A stretch of 64,000 bases of DNA from NCBI GenBank assembly GCA_004299305.1, contig SCPZ01000050.1, positions 1 through 64,000 on the forward strand, read 5' to 3'. The notes beneath the pieces were generated by a model. That model searched no databases, was not told the origin of the DNA, and saw only the letters and a list, made by a program, of their open reading frames with translations. This DNA is from Methylobacter sp. (GTDB lineage Bacteria > Pseudomonadota > Gammaproteobacteria > Methylococcales > Methylomonadaceae). Shown here piece after piece: positions 27,779-36,958 of this stretch. Each line of letters begins with the position of its first letter. Position 1 is the first letter of the stretch. Made by a program: the position numbers and the translations under genes.

Positions 27779-28839
27779 TAGTCAAAACTCCTCAATGCTA
27801 AACCGCAGGCAATCATCATTGCTGAAGCATCATTGCTTAATGACTGGGGTTTTACCTTGTTGGATAAGGCCATATTAATAAAAGGGTTAGCTATAACGGT
27901 CGGCACGCCTATAGCTTGTTGAACTAATTTGTCGATGCCCGGTATTGAGGCACAACCGCCCGCCAGAATAAGACTATCGATACGTCTATTTGCACTTGAT
28001 GAAACAAAAAATTGTATTGATCGTTGAATTTGTTGAACCATGGCTCTTTTAAACGGTTCAAGCACGTCAACGGTATAATTGTCCGGCAGTCCGCCCAGTT
28101 TTTTTGCTAATCCGGCCTCTTCGTAAGTTAAACCGTAGCGGCGCTGGATTTCTTCAGTCAGTTGTTTGCCGCCAAAGCCTTGCTCTCTTGTGTATACGGT
28201 GCGGCAATTATATAAAACATTCAAGGCTGTCATGGTTGCCCCAATATCCACGATAGCAACCGTTTGGCCTTCTACGGCATCCGGCAATTGGTCAATTAAT
28301 AACGCAAATGCATTTTCCATCGCAAAGGCTTCAACATCGACAATTTTGGCCTTTAAACCTGCCTTTGCCAATACTTCAACGCGATCTTCAATAATTTCTT
28401 TTCTTGATGCCGCAAGCAGTACATTGACCATTTCAGGGTTATTTTCATTTTCACCCTGTACTTCAAAATCGAAATTAACCTCATCAAGCGAATAGGGCAC
28501 ATATTGGTCCGCCTCAACCATAATTTGCTCTTCCATTTCATCATCGGTTAACGAAGCGGGCATCGGTATAACCTTGGTCATGACTGAAGACCCCGCAACA
28601 GCGACAGACGCTTGTTTTAGCTTTGACCCGGATTGCTTTAAAGCGATTTTTATCGCATCGGCTATCACTTCGATATTGGCTATGTTTTTATCAATAACAG
28701 CATCTTGCGGCAAGGGGGCTACCGCATAACTCTCAACCCGGTAACGAGCGCCGACCTTACTCAATTCGAGCAATTTTATAGCCGCCGTGCTGATATCAAT
28801 ACCAAGAACGGCACTCTGTTTCTGACCAAACCAACTCAT
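27778..28839 (-). CDS. pilM: Type IV pilus assembly ATPase-like protein PilM
   Basis: A cytoplasmic actin-like protein of 353 residues that binds the PilN tail. It begins MSWFGQKQSAVLGIDISTAAIKLLEL, with the phosphate-1 loop (GIDISTAAIK). VDIGATMTALNV is phosphate-2 and LAGGCASIPG the adenosine motif, as in FtsA/PilM proteins. It is the first gene of pilMNOPQ, with AAGGG about eight bases upstream. Its promoter must lie in the 28840-29319 gap shared with divergent mrcA. Confidence 0.96.
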   Translation of the reverse strand: MSWFGQKQSAVLGIDISTAAIKLLELSKVGARYRVESYAVAPLPQDAVIDKNIANIEVIADAIKIALKQSGSKLKQASVAVAGSSVMTKVIPMPASLTDDEMEEQIMVEADQYVPYSLDEVNFDFEVQGENENNPEMVNVLLAASRKEIIEDRVEVLAKAGLKAKIVDVEAFAMENAFALLIDQLPDAVEGQTVAIVDIGATMTALNVLYNCRTVYTREQGFGGKQLTEEIQRRYGLTYEEAGLAKKLGGLPDNYTVDVLEPFKRAMVQQIQRSIQFFVSSSANRRIDSLILAGGCASIPGIDKLVQQAIGVPTVIANPFINMALSNKVKPQSLSNDASAMMIACGLALRSFD

Positions 28840-29319
28840 GAACTAACCCTTGAAAAACTTTAATGAATACTGTGATCGATTAGTTGCAATGGACCTTCCG
28901 GTAATTGCTTCTGTATCGCTTAAAGCGCCTGCTTTGGGTGCTCTCGGCAATTGCTCCATGCATTGCTCTACCTCCCCCATCCATGGGGTCGTACCTTCTG
29001 CGTCCGTGGAGTTGCACCTCCTGTATTTCTGTAGTCGCCGGTTATAATCAACCATCACAAAACTTATTGCTGGCGAAAGTATAGTAGCCTTTTTTATTTT
29101 GATGCTTAAAATGTTCAATTTATTTGTTTAACCTGTTGCTTTTTATCTACAGCAAAAGCATTGTAAGGGTTAGCTTCGCTTAAAGCACCTGCTGCATGGA
29201 TAGATATTTGCTCCTGTAAACCTGTATGCAGTAGGTAGGGCGGTGCAGGGGGATAGCGGTATGTCGAGGCAGTGTCTCCCTACAGTTTTTATCATTATCG
29301 TCGTTTTCCAGGATCACTT
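28840..29319. repeat. Divergent pilM/mrcA intergenic region with repeat family C
   Basis: No gene is supported here. 28936-28995 holds a family-C unit (CTCTCGGCAATTGCTCCATG, then TTGCTCTACCTCC and a CCATCCATGG palindrome) also present at 36829. The phrase CTTCGCTTAAAGCACCTGC near 29171 partly repeats CTTAAAGCGCCTGCT near 28919. The region must contain both divergent promoters. I could not assign -35/-10 boxes with confidence. Confidence 0.5.
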
Positions 29320-31647
29320 GTGGCTAAAATTTTAAAATGGTTTGCTGTTTTTTGTGTGGTCATGGTCTTGGGTGTTGCTGTTTTTGGTTATTTTTTATAC
29401 AACAAGCTGTTAGCCGAACTGCCTGATGTTAAGGCCTTGCATAATGTTCAATACCAGATACCTTTGAGTATTTACAGTAAGGATAAGCTGCTGATTGCTC
29501 AATTCGGCGAAAAAAAACGTACGCCGGTTAATATAGAGGAGGTTCCCCGGCAATTGATTAATGCTTTCATTGCCGCAGAAGATGACAGCTTTTATGAACA
29601 TCCTGGCGTTGACTTCAAGGGTTTGCTGAGGGCTGGTTTGCAACTTGTCTTAACCGGTAAGAAGAAACAAGGCGGCAGCACTATCACCATGCAAGTTACT
29701 CGTAACTTCCTGCTCAGCAATGAAAAAACTTACACCCGTAAGTTAAAGGAAATCATGCTGGCGTTAAAAATAGAACACGAGTACTCAAAAAATAAAATTC
29801 TGGAATTGTATTTGAATCAGATTTTTATGGGTCACAGAGCTTATGGCGTCGCCGCAGCCGCTCAAGTCTATTACGGTAAATCCCTAACTGAGCTGAGCTT
29901 GGCTGAGCAAGCCATGATTGCGGGTTTGCCCAAGGCGCCCTCACTATATAATCCTATCACTAATCAGGAACGAGCGATTGAAAGGCGTAATTATGTCTTG
30001 CATCGTATGTTTGAGCTTAACTATATCACGCAGCAGGATTATGAGGAGGCATCCCAGCACCCCTCTACCGCAAAGCTGCAATCCGTCACGCCTGAAATTT
30101 CCGCGCTTTATTTAGCCGAGATGGTCAGGCAAAAAATTTTCGAGCTTTATGGGGAGCAAGCTTATACCTCCGGTTTCAAGGTCTATACAACCATAAACGG
30201 GACGTTGCAAACTACAGCAAATAATGCGCTTAGCTATGCTTTGCACGCCTATGATGAGCGCCATGGATACCGTCATTCACGTATTAGCAAAAGCATCCCT
30301 TTTAACGAACTCCCTGTTATCGGCGACACTTTGCCTGCTGCTGTTCGCCGCGTACAAAACAATTCCGCTGCAGCTGGTCGTTCGATTTCGTTTACGGCAA
30401 GTCTTCAAGATAAAAGGCTGATTGAAATACCCTGGGAAAACATTAAATGGGCGGACAGCGCCGCTTTCGGCATAAGATCGGGCAATATTATCCGTGTTCG
30501 TCAACTGCCGAATAATACCTGGGCGTTGACACAAGTACCCGAAGTGGAAGGAGCGTTTGTTTCATTGGATCCTGCTAATGGCGCTATTTTAGCGTTAACC
30601 GGCGGTTTCGATTTTTTCCGTAACAAATACAATCGCGTTACTCAATCAAAAAGACAGCCGGGGTCGGGCTTTAAGCCTATTATTTACACCACCGCCCTGG
30701 AACAAGGTTACACTCCCGCCAGCCTTATTAACGATGCGCCCATTGTTATCGACAATCCAGGCCAAGAAAACGAGTGGCGACCGGAAAATTACAGTAAAAA
30801 ATTCTATGGCCCAACCAGCATCAGGTCGGCTATAACCCATTCAAGAAACATTATTTCTATACGCCTATTGAAAGAAATGGGTGTTGAAAAAGCCGTTGCA
30901 ACTGCCCTGCGTTTTGGTTTTGCCAAAGAGCAAATACCTAACACGCTATCGCTGGCCTTAGGTAGTGGTGATGCTACCCCACTGCAAATGGCTCGGGTTT
31001 ATGCCACGTTTGCCAACGGAGGATTCCTGGTTAAGCCCTATTTTATTGAGCGCATTGAATCCAATGAGGGTGAAATTATTTATCAGGCCAAGCCTAAAAT
31101 TGCCTGTCCTACCTGCGACAGCGCCCAGGAATTGGATCGCAGCTACGCGCCCAGAATTATTACGCCGCAGATTTGTTTCCTGATGAACTCGTTATTACGA
31201 GATGTCGTTCAACACGGTACCGCAACAGGCGCAAAAATACTGGGCAGACAAGATCTTGCCGGAAAAACAGGAACCACAAATGAACAGCGTGATGCTTGGT
31301 TTAACGGTTATACGTCGTCAAATGTCGCCACTGCGTGGGTTGGGTTTGATGATTTTTCGCCGCTCGGGAATGCCGAGACGGGGGGCGTAGCCGCATTGCC
31401 GATGTGGATAGAGTTTATGCGGGTAGCTTTAAAAGACAGTTCGGAAACGGCCCTTAAGGTGCCGGAGGGCATAGTGCGGGCGTTTATAAGCCCAGAGACC
31501 GGTCTGTTAACAGCATCTGCAAATAAAGGCGGGATATGGGAGTTCTTTCAAGCGGACCATGTACCGGCCAGTTACACATCCTCCGCAGTCGACCCGTTAA
31601 CCGATACTGGCCAGTCGGATGAAGAGGCCACAGAAAGCCTGTTTTGA
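29320..31647 (+). CDS. mrcA: Penicillin-binding protein 1A
   Basis: A bifunctional peptidoglycan glycosyltransferase/transpeptidase, 775 residues from the GTG at 29320 (AGGA six bases upstream; residues AKILKWF). A GTG at 29272 would add 16 residues. One N-terminal transmembrane helix (about 7-29). The GT51 domain has EDDSFYEHPGVDFKG and GGSTITMQVTRNFLL. The transpeptidase has the active Ser in GSGFKP (SxxK), SRN (SxN) and GKTGTT (KTG). An OB-like insert lies between the domains. It is divergent from pilM, the usual gammaproteobacterial arrangement (ponA/mrcA-pilM). Confidence 0.96.
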   Translation: MAKILKWFAVFCVVMVLGVAVFGYFLYNKLLAELPDVKALHNVQYQIPLSIYSKDKLLIAQFGEKKRTPVNIEEVPRQLINAFIAAEDDSFYEHPGVDFKGLLRAGLQLVLTGKKKQGGSTITMQVTRNFLLSNEKTYTRKLKEIMLALKIEHEYSKNKILELYLNQIFMGHRAYGVAAAAQVYYGKSLTELSLAEQAMIAGLPKAPSLYNPITNQERAIERRNYVLHRMFELNYITQQDYEEASQHPSTAKLQSVTPEISALYLAEMVRQKIFELYGEQAYTSGFKVYTTINGTLQTTANNALSYALHAYDERHGYRHSRISKSIPFNELPVIGDTLPAAVRRVQNNSAAAGRSISFTASLQDKRLIEIPWENIKWADSAAFGIRSGNIIRVRQLPNNTWALTQVPEVEGAFVSLDPANGAILALTGGFDFFRNKYNRVTQSKRQPGSGFKPIIYTTALEQGYTPASLINDAPIVIDNPGQENEWRPENYSKKFYGPTSIRSAITHSRNIISIRLLKEMGVEKAVATALRFGFAKEQIPNTLSLALGSGDATPLQMARVYATFANGGFLVKPYFIERIESNEGEIIYQAKPKIACPTCDSAQELDRSYAPRIITPQICFLMNSLLRDVVQHGTATGAKILGRQDLAGKTGTTNEQRDAWFNGYTSSNVATAWVGFDDFSPLGNAETGGVAALPMWIEFMRVALKDSSETALKVPEGIVRAFISPETGLLTASANKGGIWEFFQADHVPASYTSSAVDPLTDTGQSDEEATESLF

Positions 31648-31710
31648 AATGGCATGTAGCGTGGGCTTAGAGTTCGTCGCTGTATGTCGGAGTACAAGGC
31701 TAGCCTTGTA

Positions 31711-31862
31711 GGGCTATCAACATAAGCCTGGACAGTTTTAAGTTGGTGGCTGGGAACGCCAAGCTCCCGCTTGGCGAGTGTCTGCAATTATCAACATTGC
31801 CGAGCTGGGGCTCGGCGTTCCCGGTTATTTGTAAATTCGTCCCGCTTTAGTTGGTAGCCCCT
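31711..31862. repeat. Repeat family B, full copy
   Basis: About 150 bases with terminal inverted repeats GGGCTATCAAC and GTTGGTAGCCC. Inside are GGGAACGCCAAG, CTTGGCGAG, GCCGAGCTGGGGCTCGGCG and TTCCCGG, forming nested stems. The copy at 55858 is almost identical over its whole length and 3864 is a truncated copy. It lies between the ends of mrcA and secA. Confidence 0.8.
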
Positions 31863-31888
31863 AAGCCATACAAGTCTACCTAATTAAA

Positions 31889-34612
31889 TCAGCTTAACTG
31901 GCCGTGACACTGCTTAAATTTCTTGCCTGAGCCGCAAGGACAAGGGTCATTACGGCCTACCTTATTACCCTCTCTAATAAACGGCTGTTCCGTAGTGGCA
32001 ACTTCTTCCTGTTCTGGTGCAAGTAACGACTCTTCGTAAGCATCCAAGGTCGGCGCTTGCGCGTGTTCAAAATGCATTTCTCTGGGCGCTTGCATTTGCT
32101 CATCAATAGCATGGACATCTTCTTCCTGCCTGACCTGAACTTTAAACAGGATGCCTATTACTTCATACTTGATATGATCAAGCAGGGTAGTAAACATTTC
32201 AAACGCTTCACGCTTGTATTCCTGCTTAGGATCTTTTTGCGCGTAGCCTCTAAAATGTATGCCCTGACGCAAGTAGTCCATAGCCGCCAAGTGTTCTTTC
32301 CAGCTGTTGTCCAGCACTTGCAGCATTACTGACTTTTCGAAATGTTGCAACACTTCCTTAGACATTTGTTGTTCTTTGTCTTTATGGTTTTGTTCCAGAA
32401 TCTCGATAATGCGTTTGCGTAAAGACTCTTCCTGCAACGAATGGTCTTCGGCCAGCATTTTACGTACCGGAATTTCAACGTTAAATTCCTGGTGCAGATG
32501 CTCTTCCAATCCTTTGGTGTCCCATTGTTCAACCATGGTTTTTGCCGGGATGTACTGGGTAATCACGTTATTGACCACATCCTCGCGTATCGCAGTGATG
32601 ATGTCGGATATTTCCTCGGCCGCCATCAGCTCATTACGTTGCGCATAGACAACTTTGCGCTGGTCATTGGCAACATCGTCATAAGCCAGGATTTCTTTAC
32701 GCACATCGAAGTTGCGGTTTTCAACCTTGCGCTGGGCGCTTTCAATGGAGCGGGTCACCCAAGGATGCTCAATCGCTTCGCCATTGCCCATGCCTAATTT
32801 TTGCATCAAACCCGCCACGCGATCCGACGCAAAAATACGCATTAAATCGTCTTGCAGAGACAGGTAGAAACGGGTTGATCCGGGGTCGCCCTGGCGGCCT
32901 GAGCGGCCTCTTAACTGGTTGTCGATGCGACGCGACTCATGACGTTCCGAACCGATAACATGTAAACCGCCGGTGGCGATAACCTGCTCGTGCCTGTCCA
33001 ACCACGCGCCGCGGACTTGTTCCTTGTCGGCAGCGCTCGCGTCTTCGCCCAATGCCGCCAGTTCCGCTTCCAGATTGCCGCCGAGCACAATATCGGTGCC
33101 CCGTCCGGCCATGTTGGTTGCGATAGTAACCGCGCCCGGCATCCCGGCCTGCTCAATGATATGGGCTTCGCGCTCGTGTTGTTTGGCGTTAAGCACTTCG
33201 TGTTTAATGCCTTGTTTTTGCAATAACGCCGATAAGCGTTCGGAGTTCTCAATCGATGTGGTTCCCACCAACACCGGCTGTCCACGATTAACGCACTCTT
33301 TAATATCCTCGGCAACAGCGATATATTTCTCGTCGGCGGTCAGGAATACCACGTCACCCAAGTCCCTGCGAATCATGTTGCGATGCGTAGGAATAACTAC
33401 AACTTCAAGGCCGTAAATCTTGTTTAACTCGAACGCTTCGGTATCCGCAGTACCGGTCATGCCGGACAGTTTTTCGTACAAGCGGAAATAGTTCTGGAAG
33501 GTAATTGAGGCTAGTGTCTGGTTTTCATTTTGAATAGCGACGTGTTCTTTCGCTTCAATCGCTTGGTGCAAACCTTCAGACCAGCGACGTCCCGGCATAA
33601 CCCGACCGGTAAATTCATCGACGATAATTACTTCATTATTGGCGACGATATAATCAACATCTTTTTTGAATAAAACATGACCACGTAATGAAGCGGTCAG
33701 GTAGTGCATCAGGCGAATATTGGTTGCGTCGTACAAACTGCTTCCTTCCACCATCAAGCCATGTTCGACCATTAAATGTTCGACCCGTTCGTGGCCTTCT
33801 TCGGTTAGGTATAGCTGGCGTACTTTTTCATCGACGGAATAATCGCCCGGCTCGCCTTCTTTTTCCTGCTTGGTCAGGAATGGGATGATTCTATTAACCT
33901 TAATATATATTTCGGTGCTTTCTTCGGTAGGTCCTGAGATGATCAGCGGCGTTCTCGCCTCATCGATAAGGATAGAATCCACCTCGTCAACAATAGCGAA
34001 ACTTAAATCCCGCTGGACTTTCTGCTCCAGGCTGAATGCCATATTGTCGCGCAGATAATCAAAACCGAATTCGTTGTTGGTTCCGTAAGTGATGTCTGAG
34101 GCATAAGCTTTACGCCGCTCGTCGCTTTCCATTTGGCTGATAATAACGCCGGTCGTCAAGCCCAGAAAACTGTATAGCCTGCCCATCCACTCGGAGTCGC
34201 GCTTGGCCAGATAGTCATTAACCGTGACGACATGTACGCCGCGTCCCGGCAATGCATTCAAATAGGCCGCCAAGGTTGCCATCAAGGTTTTTCCTTCGCC
34301 GGTCTTCATTTCGGCAATTTTGCCGTCATGAAGTATCATGCCGCCGATCAATTGCACATCGAAATGGCGCATACCAAAGACCCTGGTCGATGCTTCCCTG
34401 ACTGTGGCAAACGCCTCTGGAAGCAGATTGTCCAGTTTTTCGCCTTGAGCCAAGCGATCACGAAACTCCTGAGTTTTTGCTTTTAACGCATCATCAGATA
34501 GCTTTTCATATTCAGAAGCCAGAGCATTGATCTTTTTAACCAATGACTTTTTCTTCTTAATCAGCCTGTCGTTACGGCTCCCTATAACAAATCTAACCAA
34601 CTTACCCAGCAT
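31889..34612 (-). CDS. secA: Preprotein translocase ATPase SecA
   Basis: The motor of Sec-dependent export, cytoplasmic and membrane-associated; 907 residues is a normal length. Walker A is [11 protein letters not shown] (about 102-112), the DEAD-like motif is [16 protein letters not shown] (about 207-222), and [15 protein letters not shown] is the second helicase motif region. The C-terminal zinc-binding SecB-interaction tail is [17 protein letters not shown]. The coiled-coil and preprotein-crosslinking regions are complete. It stands alone, convergent with mrcA. Confidence 0.98.
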   Translation of the reverse strand: MLGKLVRFVIGSRNDRLIKKKKSLVKKINALASEYEKLSDDALKAKTQEFRDRLAQGEKLDNLLPEAFATVREASTRVFGMRHFDVQLIGGMILHDGKIAEMKTGEGKTLMATLAAYLNALPGRGVHVVTVNDYLAKRDSEWMGRLYSFLGLTTGVIISQMESDERRKAYASDITYGTNNEFGFDYLRDNMAFSLEQKVQRDLSFAIVDEVDSILIDEARTPLIISGPTEESTEIYIKVNRIIPFLTKQEKEGEPGDYSVDEKVRQLYLTEEGHERVEHLMVEHGLMVEGSSLYDATNIRLMHYLTASLRGHVLFKKDVDYIVANNEVIIVDEFTGRVMPGRRWSEGLHQAIEAKEHVAIQNENQTLASITFQNYFRLYEKLSGMTGTADTEAFELNKIYGLEVVVIPTHRNMIRRDLGDVVFLTADEKYIAVAEDIKECVNRGQPVLVGTTSIENSERLSALLQKQGIKHEVLNAKQHEREAHIIEQAGMPGAVTIATNMAGRGTDIVLGGNLEAELAALGEDASAADKEQVRGAWLDRHEQVIATGGLHVIGSERHESRRIDNQLRGRSGRQGDPGSTRFYLSLQDDLMRIFASDRVAGLMQKLGMGNGEAIEHPWVTRSIESAQRKVENRNFDVRKEILAYDDVANDQRKVVYAQRNELMAAEEISDIITAIREDVVNNVITQYIPAKTMVEQWDTKGLEEHLHQEFNVEIPVRKMLAEDHSLQEESLRKRIIEILEQNHKDKEQQMSKEVLQHFEKSVMLQVLDNSWKEHLAAMDYLRQGIHFRGYAQKDPKQEYKREAFEMFTTLLDHIKYEVIGILFKVQVRQEEDVHAIDEQMQAPREMHFEHAQAPTLDAYEESLLAPEQEEVATTEQPFIREGNKVGRNDPCPCGSGKKFKQCHGQLS

Positions 34613-35047
34613 GTTTTTTTCCGGTATGAATTTAGTAAATGATTGAATAAAACCAGAGGATTATATACTGTCTACTGCTTTAGTGACAGTTAAAAAACAC
34701 TCTTTATCCTCTGAACAAAAGGCCTTAGCAGCAACTAAAGGGCAGGTAAAAATCAATATAGCCGTCTAAGAATAACGACTCACTGCCATCAAATACAATA
34801 GAACACGGATGCCAAAACTAGGCCCTGAGTGGTTATGTCTGAAAAGGTTTTCTCTCGCCGAGCTCTTCAACGGCATCGGTTCAAAACCACCGTTTAGCTG
34901 TTGTTTTGAACCCCCGGACATCTTGTTTTTAACCGTGCAATAATAAAGGTAGTCTTCAAAATCATTCGGTTATAAAAAATAAATTAGCTTGGCATGGTAA
35001 TAGCATGTTGGCTAGTTAGAAGCTTTTTTATAACTACGAGGATTTGT
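34613..35047. other. secA/sulP divergent intergenic region
   Basis: No gene is seen. A short family-A fragment (CAATAGAACACGGATG) sits at about 34797-34813, and a hairpin GGTTCAAAAC/GTTTTGAACC at about 34877-34914. The region should carry the promoters of secA and of the sulP transporter. A GAGG ribosome-binding site precedes sulP. Confidence 0.5.
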
Positions 35048-36733
35048 ATGAGTGATTCATCCCTGTCAGGATTACCAAAGGCCGGTTTGGCCGGTTTAAA
35101 GCAAAATTGGCGTAGCGACTTGCTGTCCGGTTTTTTGGTTTTTCTTATTGCTTTGCCGTTGTGCTTAGGTATATCAATGGCGTCGGGTTTTCCGCCATCG
35201 GCCGGTATTATCACTGCTATTATCGGCGGGGTACTGGTTTCGCGTATTAACGGGTCGTTTATAACGGTTAACGGCCCTGCCGCCGGGTTGATCGTGGTGG
35301 TGCTAAGTGCGGTGCAGGAGCTGGGCGAAGGCGATGCGATGGCGGGCTATCGCTATGCCTTGGCTGCTATTGTGGTTGCCAGCGTAATACAAATTTTGAT
35401 GGGCGTGTTTAAAGCCGGGCGACTGAGTTCATTTTTCCCTGCATCGGTAGTGCATGGCATGTTGGCGGCTATCGGTATTATTATTATGGCTAAGCAGATT
35501 CATGTCATGTTGGGCACTGCGCCGGAGAAAGGCAGTAGTCTGTTTTCAACTATCGCACAAATTCCGTACAGTATTCTGAATCTTAATCATGAAATTGCCA
35601 TTATCGGCTTTACCGGATTGGTGATATTGATTATTTGGTCGGTATTAAAAAACCCGACTTTAAAGATGATTCCGGCACCTCTTATTGTGGTGTTGGCAGG
35701 GATGGGCTTGGCGCGATATTTCGATCTGGAACATGAGCACATGTATTTGTTTTTGCCGGATGCGCATTTTTTACCGCATCATGAAGAGACCGTCGGGCCG
35801 AAATTTTTGGTTGCGATTTCCGAAGACTTTATGTCCAGTTTTTATTTCCCCGACTTTTCAAAAATTGCTACGCTAGGGTTCTGGGAAGCAGTGGTCAGTA
35901 TCAGCTTGGTCGGTAGTCTGGAAAGTTTGCTCAGTGCAATGGCGGTCGACAAACTTGATCCCTATAAACGACATTCCAATCTTGATCGGGATTTAACAGC
36001 TGTTGGAGTGGGTAATCTGGTAGCTGGCTTGGTTGGCGGCTTGCCGATGATTGCGGAGATTGTACGGAGCTCGGCTAACGTGAATAATGGGGCGAAAACC
36101 CAGTGGGCCAATTTTTTTCACGGCACTTTTATGTTGTTGTTTGTGGTGCTGTTTCCTCGGCTGATTCATAGCATTCCCCTGGCCGCACTGGCGGCATTGT
36201 TGGTCTATACCGGTTTTCGCCTGGCTTCGCCTAAGGAATTCGCTAAAGTCATGGGAGTTGGTAAGGAGCAGTTGTTTATGTTTGTGGTGACGATTATTGG
36301 CGTATTGGCGACCGACTTGTTAGTGGGCGTCGGCATAGGCATTTTGACCAAGTTCACTATTCACATGTTACGCGGTGTCAGGTTGAATAACCTGTTTAAG
36401 ATTCATTTTGTCATTGAGCCTAAAGATGCTGATTCTGTTGTTGTTTCGATAGTCGGTGCGGCTATTTTTTCTAACTTTATGTCATTGAAGACTGCTTTAG
36501 CTAATCTGGAAAATGGTAAGACGGTGATATTTCAATTGAACAATGCGTACCTGATCGATCATACCGTCATGGAATTTATTCATGATTTCCAACATAACTA
36601 TGAAGGGCAGGGGGGGCAATGTAAGTTTTTCGGAATGGAGTATCATGATACCTTTTCGGAACATCCCTTGGCGGTACGCAGAATGAAGAGAAATAATATG
36701 AGTCGTCGTAAAAGCGATCATTATGGCGTGTAG
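35048..36733 (+). CDS. SulP family anion transporter with STAS domain
   Basis: A 561-residue inner-membrane transporter. The start at 35048 (MSDSSLSGLPKAG) has GAGG upstream; an earlier ATG at 34994 lacks homologous sequence. The N-terminal part has the SulP fold (ALPLCLGISMASGFPPSAG, NGPAAGLIVVVLSAVQ, about 10-14 helices). The C-terminal STAS domain (about 440-545) has LIDHTVMEF in place of the phosphorylatable DSSG-type loop. Family substrates are sulfate, bicarbonate or other anions. The SVGS/LESLLSA and GGLPMIAEIVRSSANVNNGA blocks resemble bacterial bicarbonate-type SulP proteins, but the substrate is not proven. It lies 225 bases before the Ehr-type operon on the same strand and may be functionally linked to it. 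Confidence 0.88.
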   Translation: MSDSSLSGLPKAGLAGLKQNWRSDLLSGFLVFLIALPLCLGISMASGFPPSAGIITAIIGGVLVSRINGSFITVNGPAAGLIVVVLSAVQELGEGDAMAGYRYALAAIVVASVIQILMGVFKAGRLSSFFPASVVHGMLAAIGIIIMAKQIHVMLGTAPEKGSSLFSTIAQIPYSILNLNHEIAIIGFTGLVILIIWSVLKNPTLKMIPAPLIVVLAGMGLARYFDLEHEHMYLFLPDAHFLPHHEETVGPKFLVAISEDFMSSFYFPDFSKIATLGFWEAVVSISLVGSLESLLSAMAVDKLDPYKRHSNLDRDLTAVGVGNLVAGLVGGLPMIAEIVRSSANVNNGAKTQWANFFHGTFMLLFVVLFPRLIHSIPLAALAALLVYTGFRLASPKEFAKVMGVGKEQLFMFVVTIIGVLATDLLVGVGIGILTKFTIHMLRGVRLNNLFKIHFVIEPKDADSVVVSIVGAAIFSNFMSLKTALANLENGKTVIFQLNNAYLIDHTVMEFIHDFQHNYEGQGGQCKFFGMEYHDTFSEHPLAVRRMKRNNMSRRKSDHYGV

Positions 36734-36782
36734 GCGATTGCATCGATTCCATGTATCGTCTGTGCTAGTTGTGCTAGTTGTG

Positions 36783-36958
36783 CTAGTTCCCAAGCTCCAG
36801 CTTGGGAATTCGGTGCGGAGCTCTCGGCAACTGCTCCCTGCGTTGCTCTACCTCCTGCATCCATGCAGTCGCAGCTTCCCGTTTCACGAAGCTAGAGCTT
36901 CGTTATCTGGATTCCCAAGCTGGAGCTTGGGGAGCCAGCGAAATAGAGTGAGAATTTC
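36783..36958. repeat. Repeat family C and flanking inverted repeat
   Basis: Outer arms CCCAAGCTCCAGCTTGGGAA and TTCCCAAGCTGGAGCTTGGG flank a family-C unit (CTCTCGGCAACTGCTCCCTG, TTGCTCTACCTCCTGCATCC) matching the copy in the pilM/mrcA gap. It fills the space between sulP and hyfB and may separate their transcription. Confidence 0.7.
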
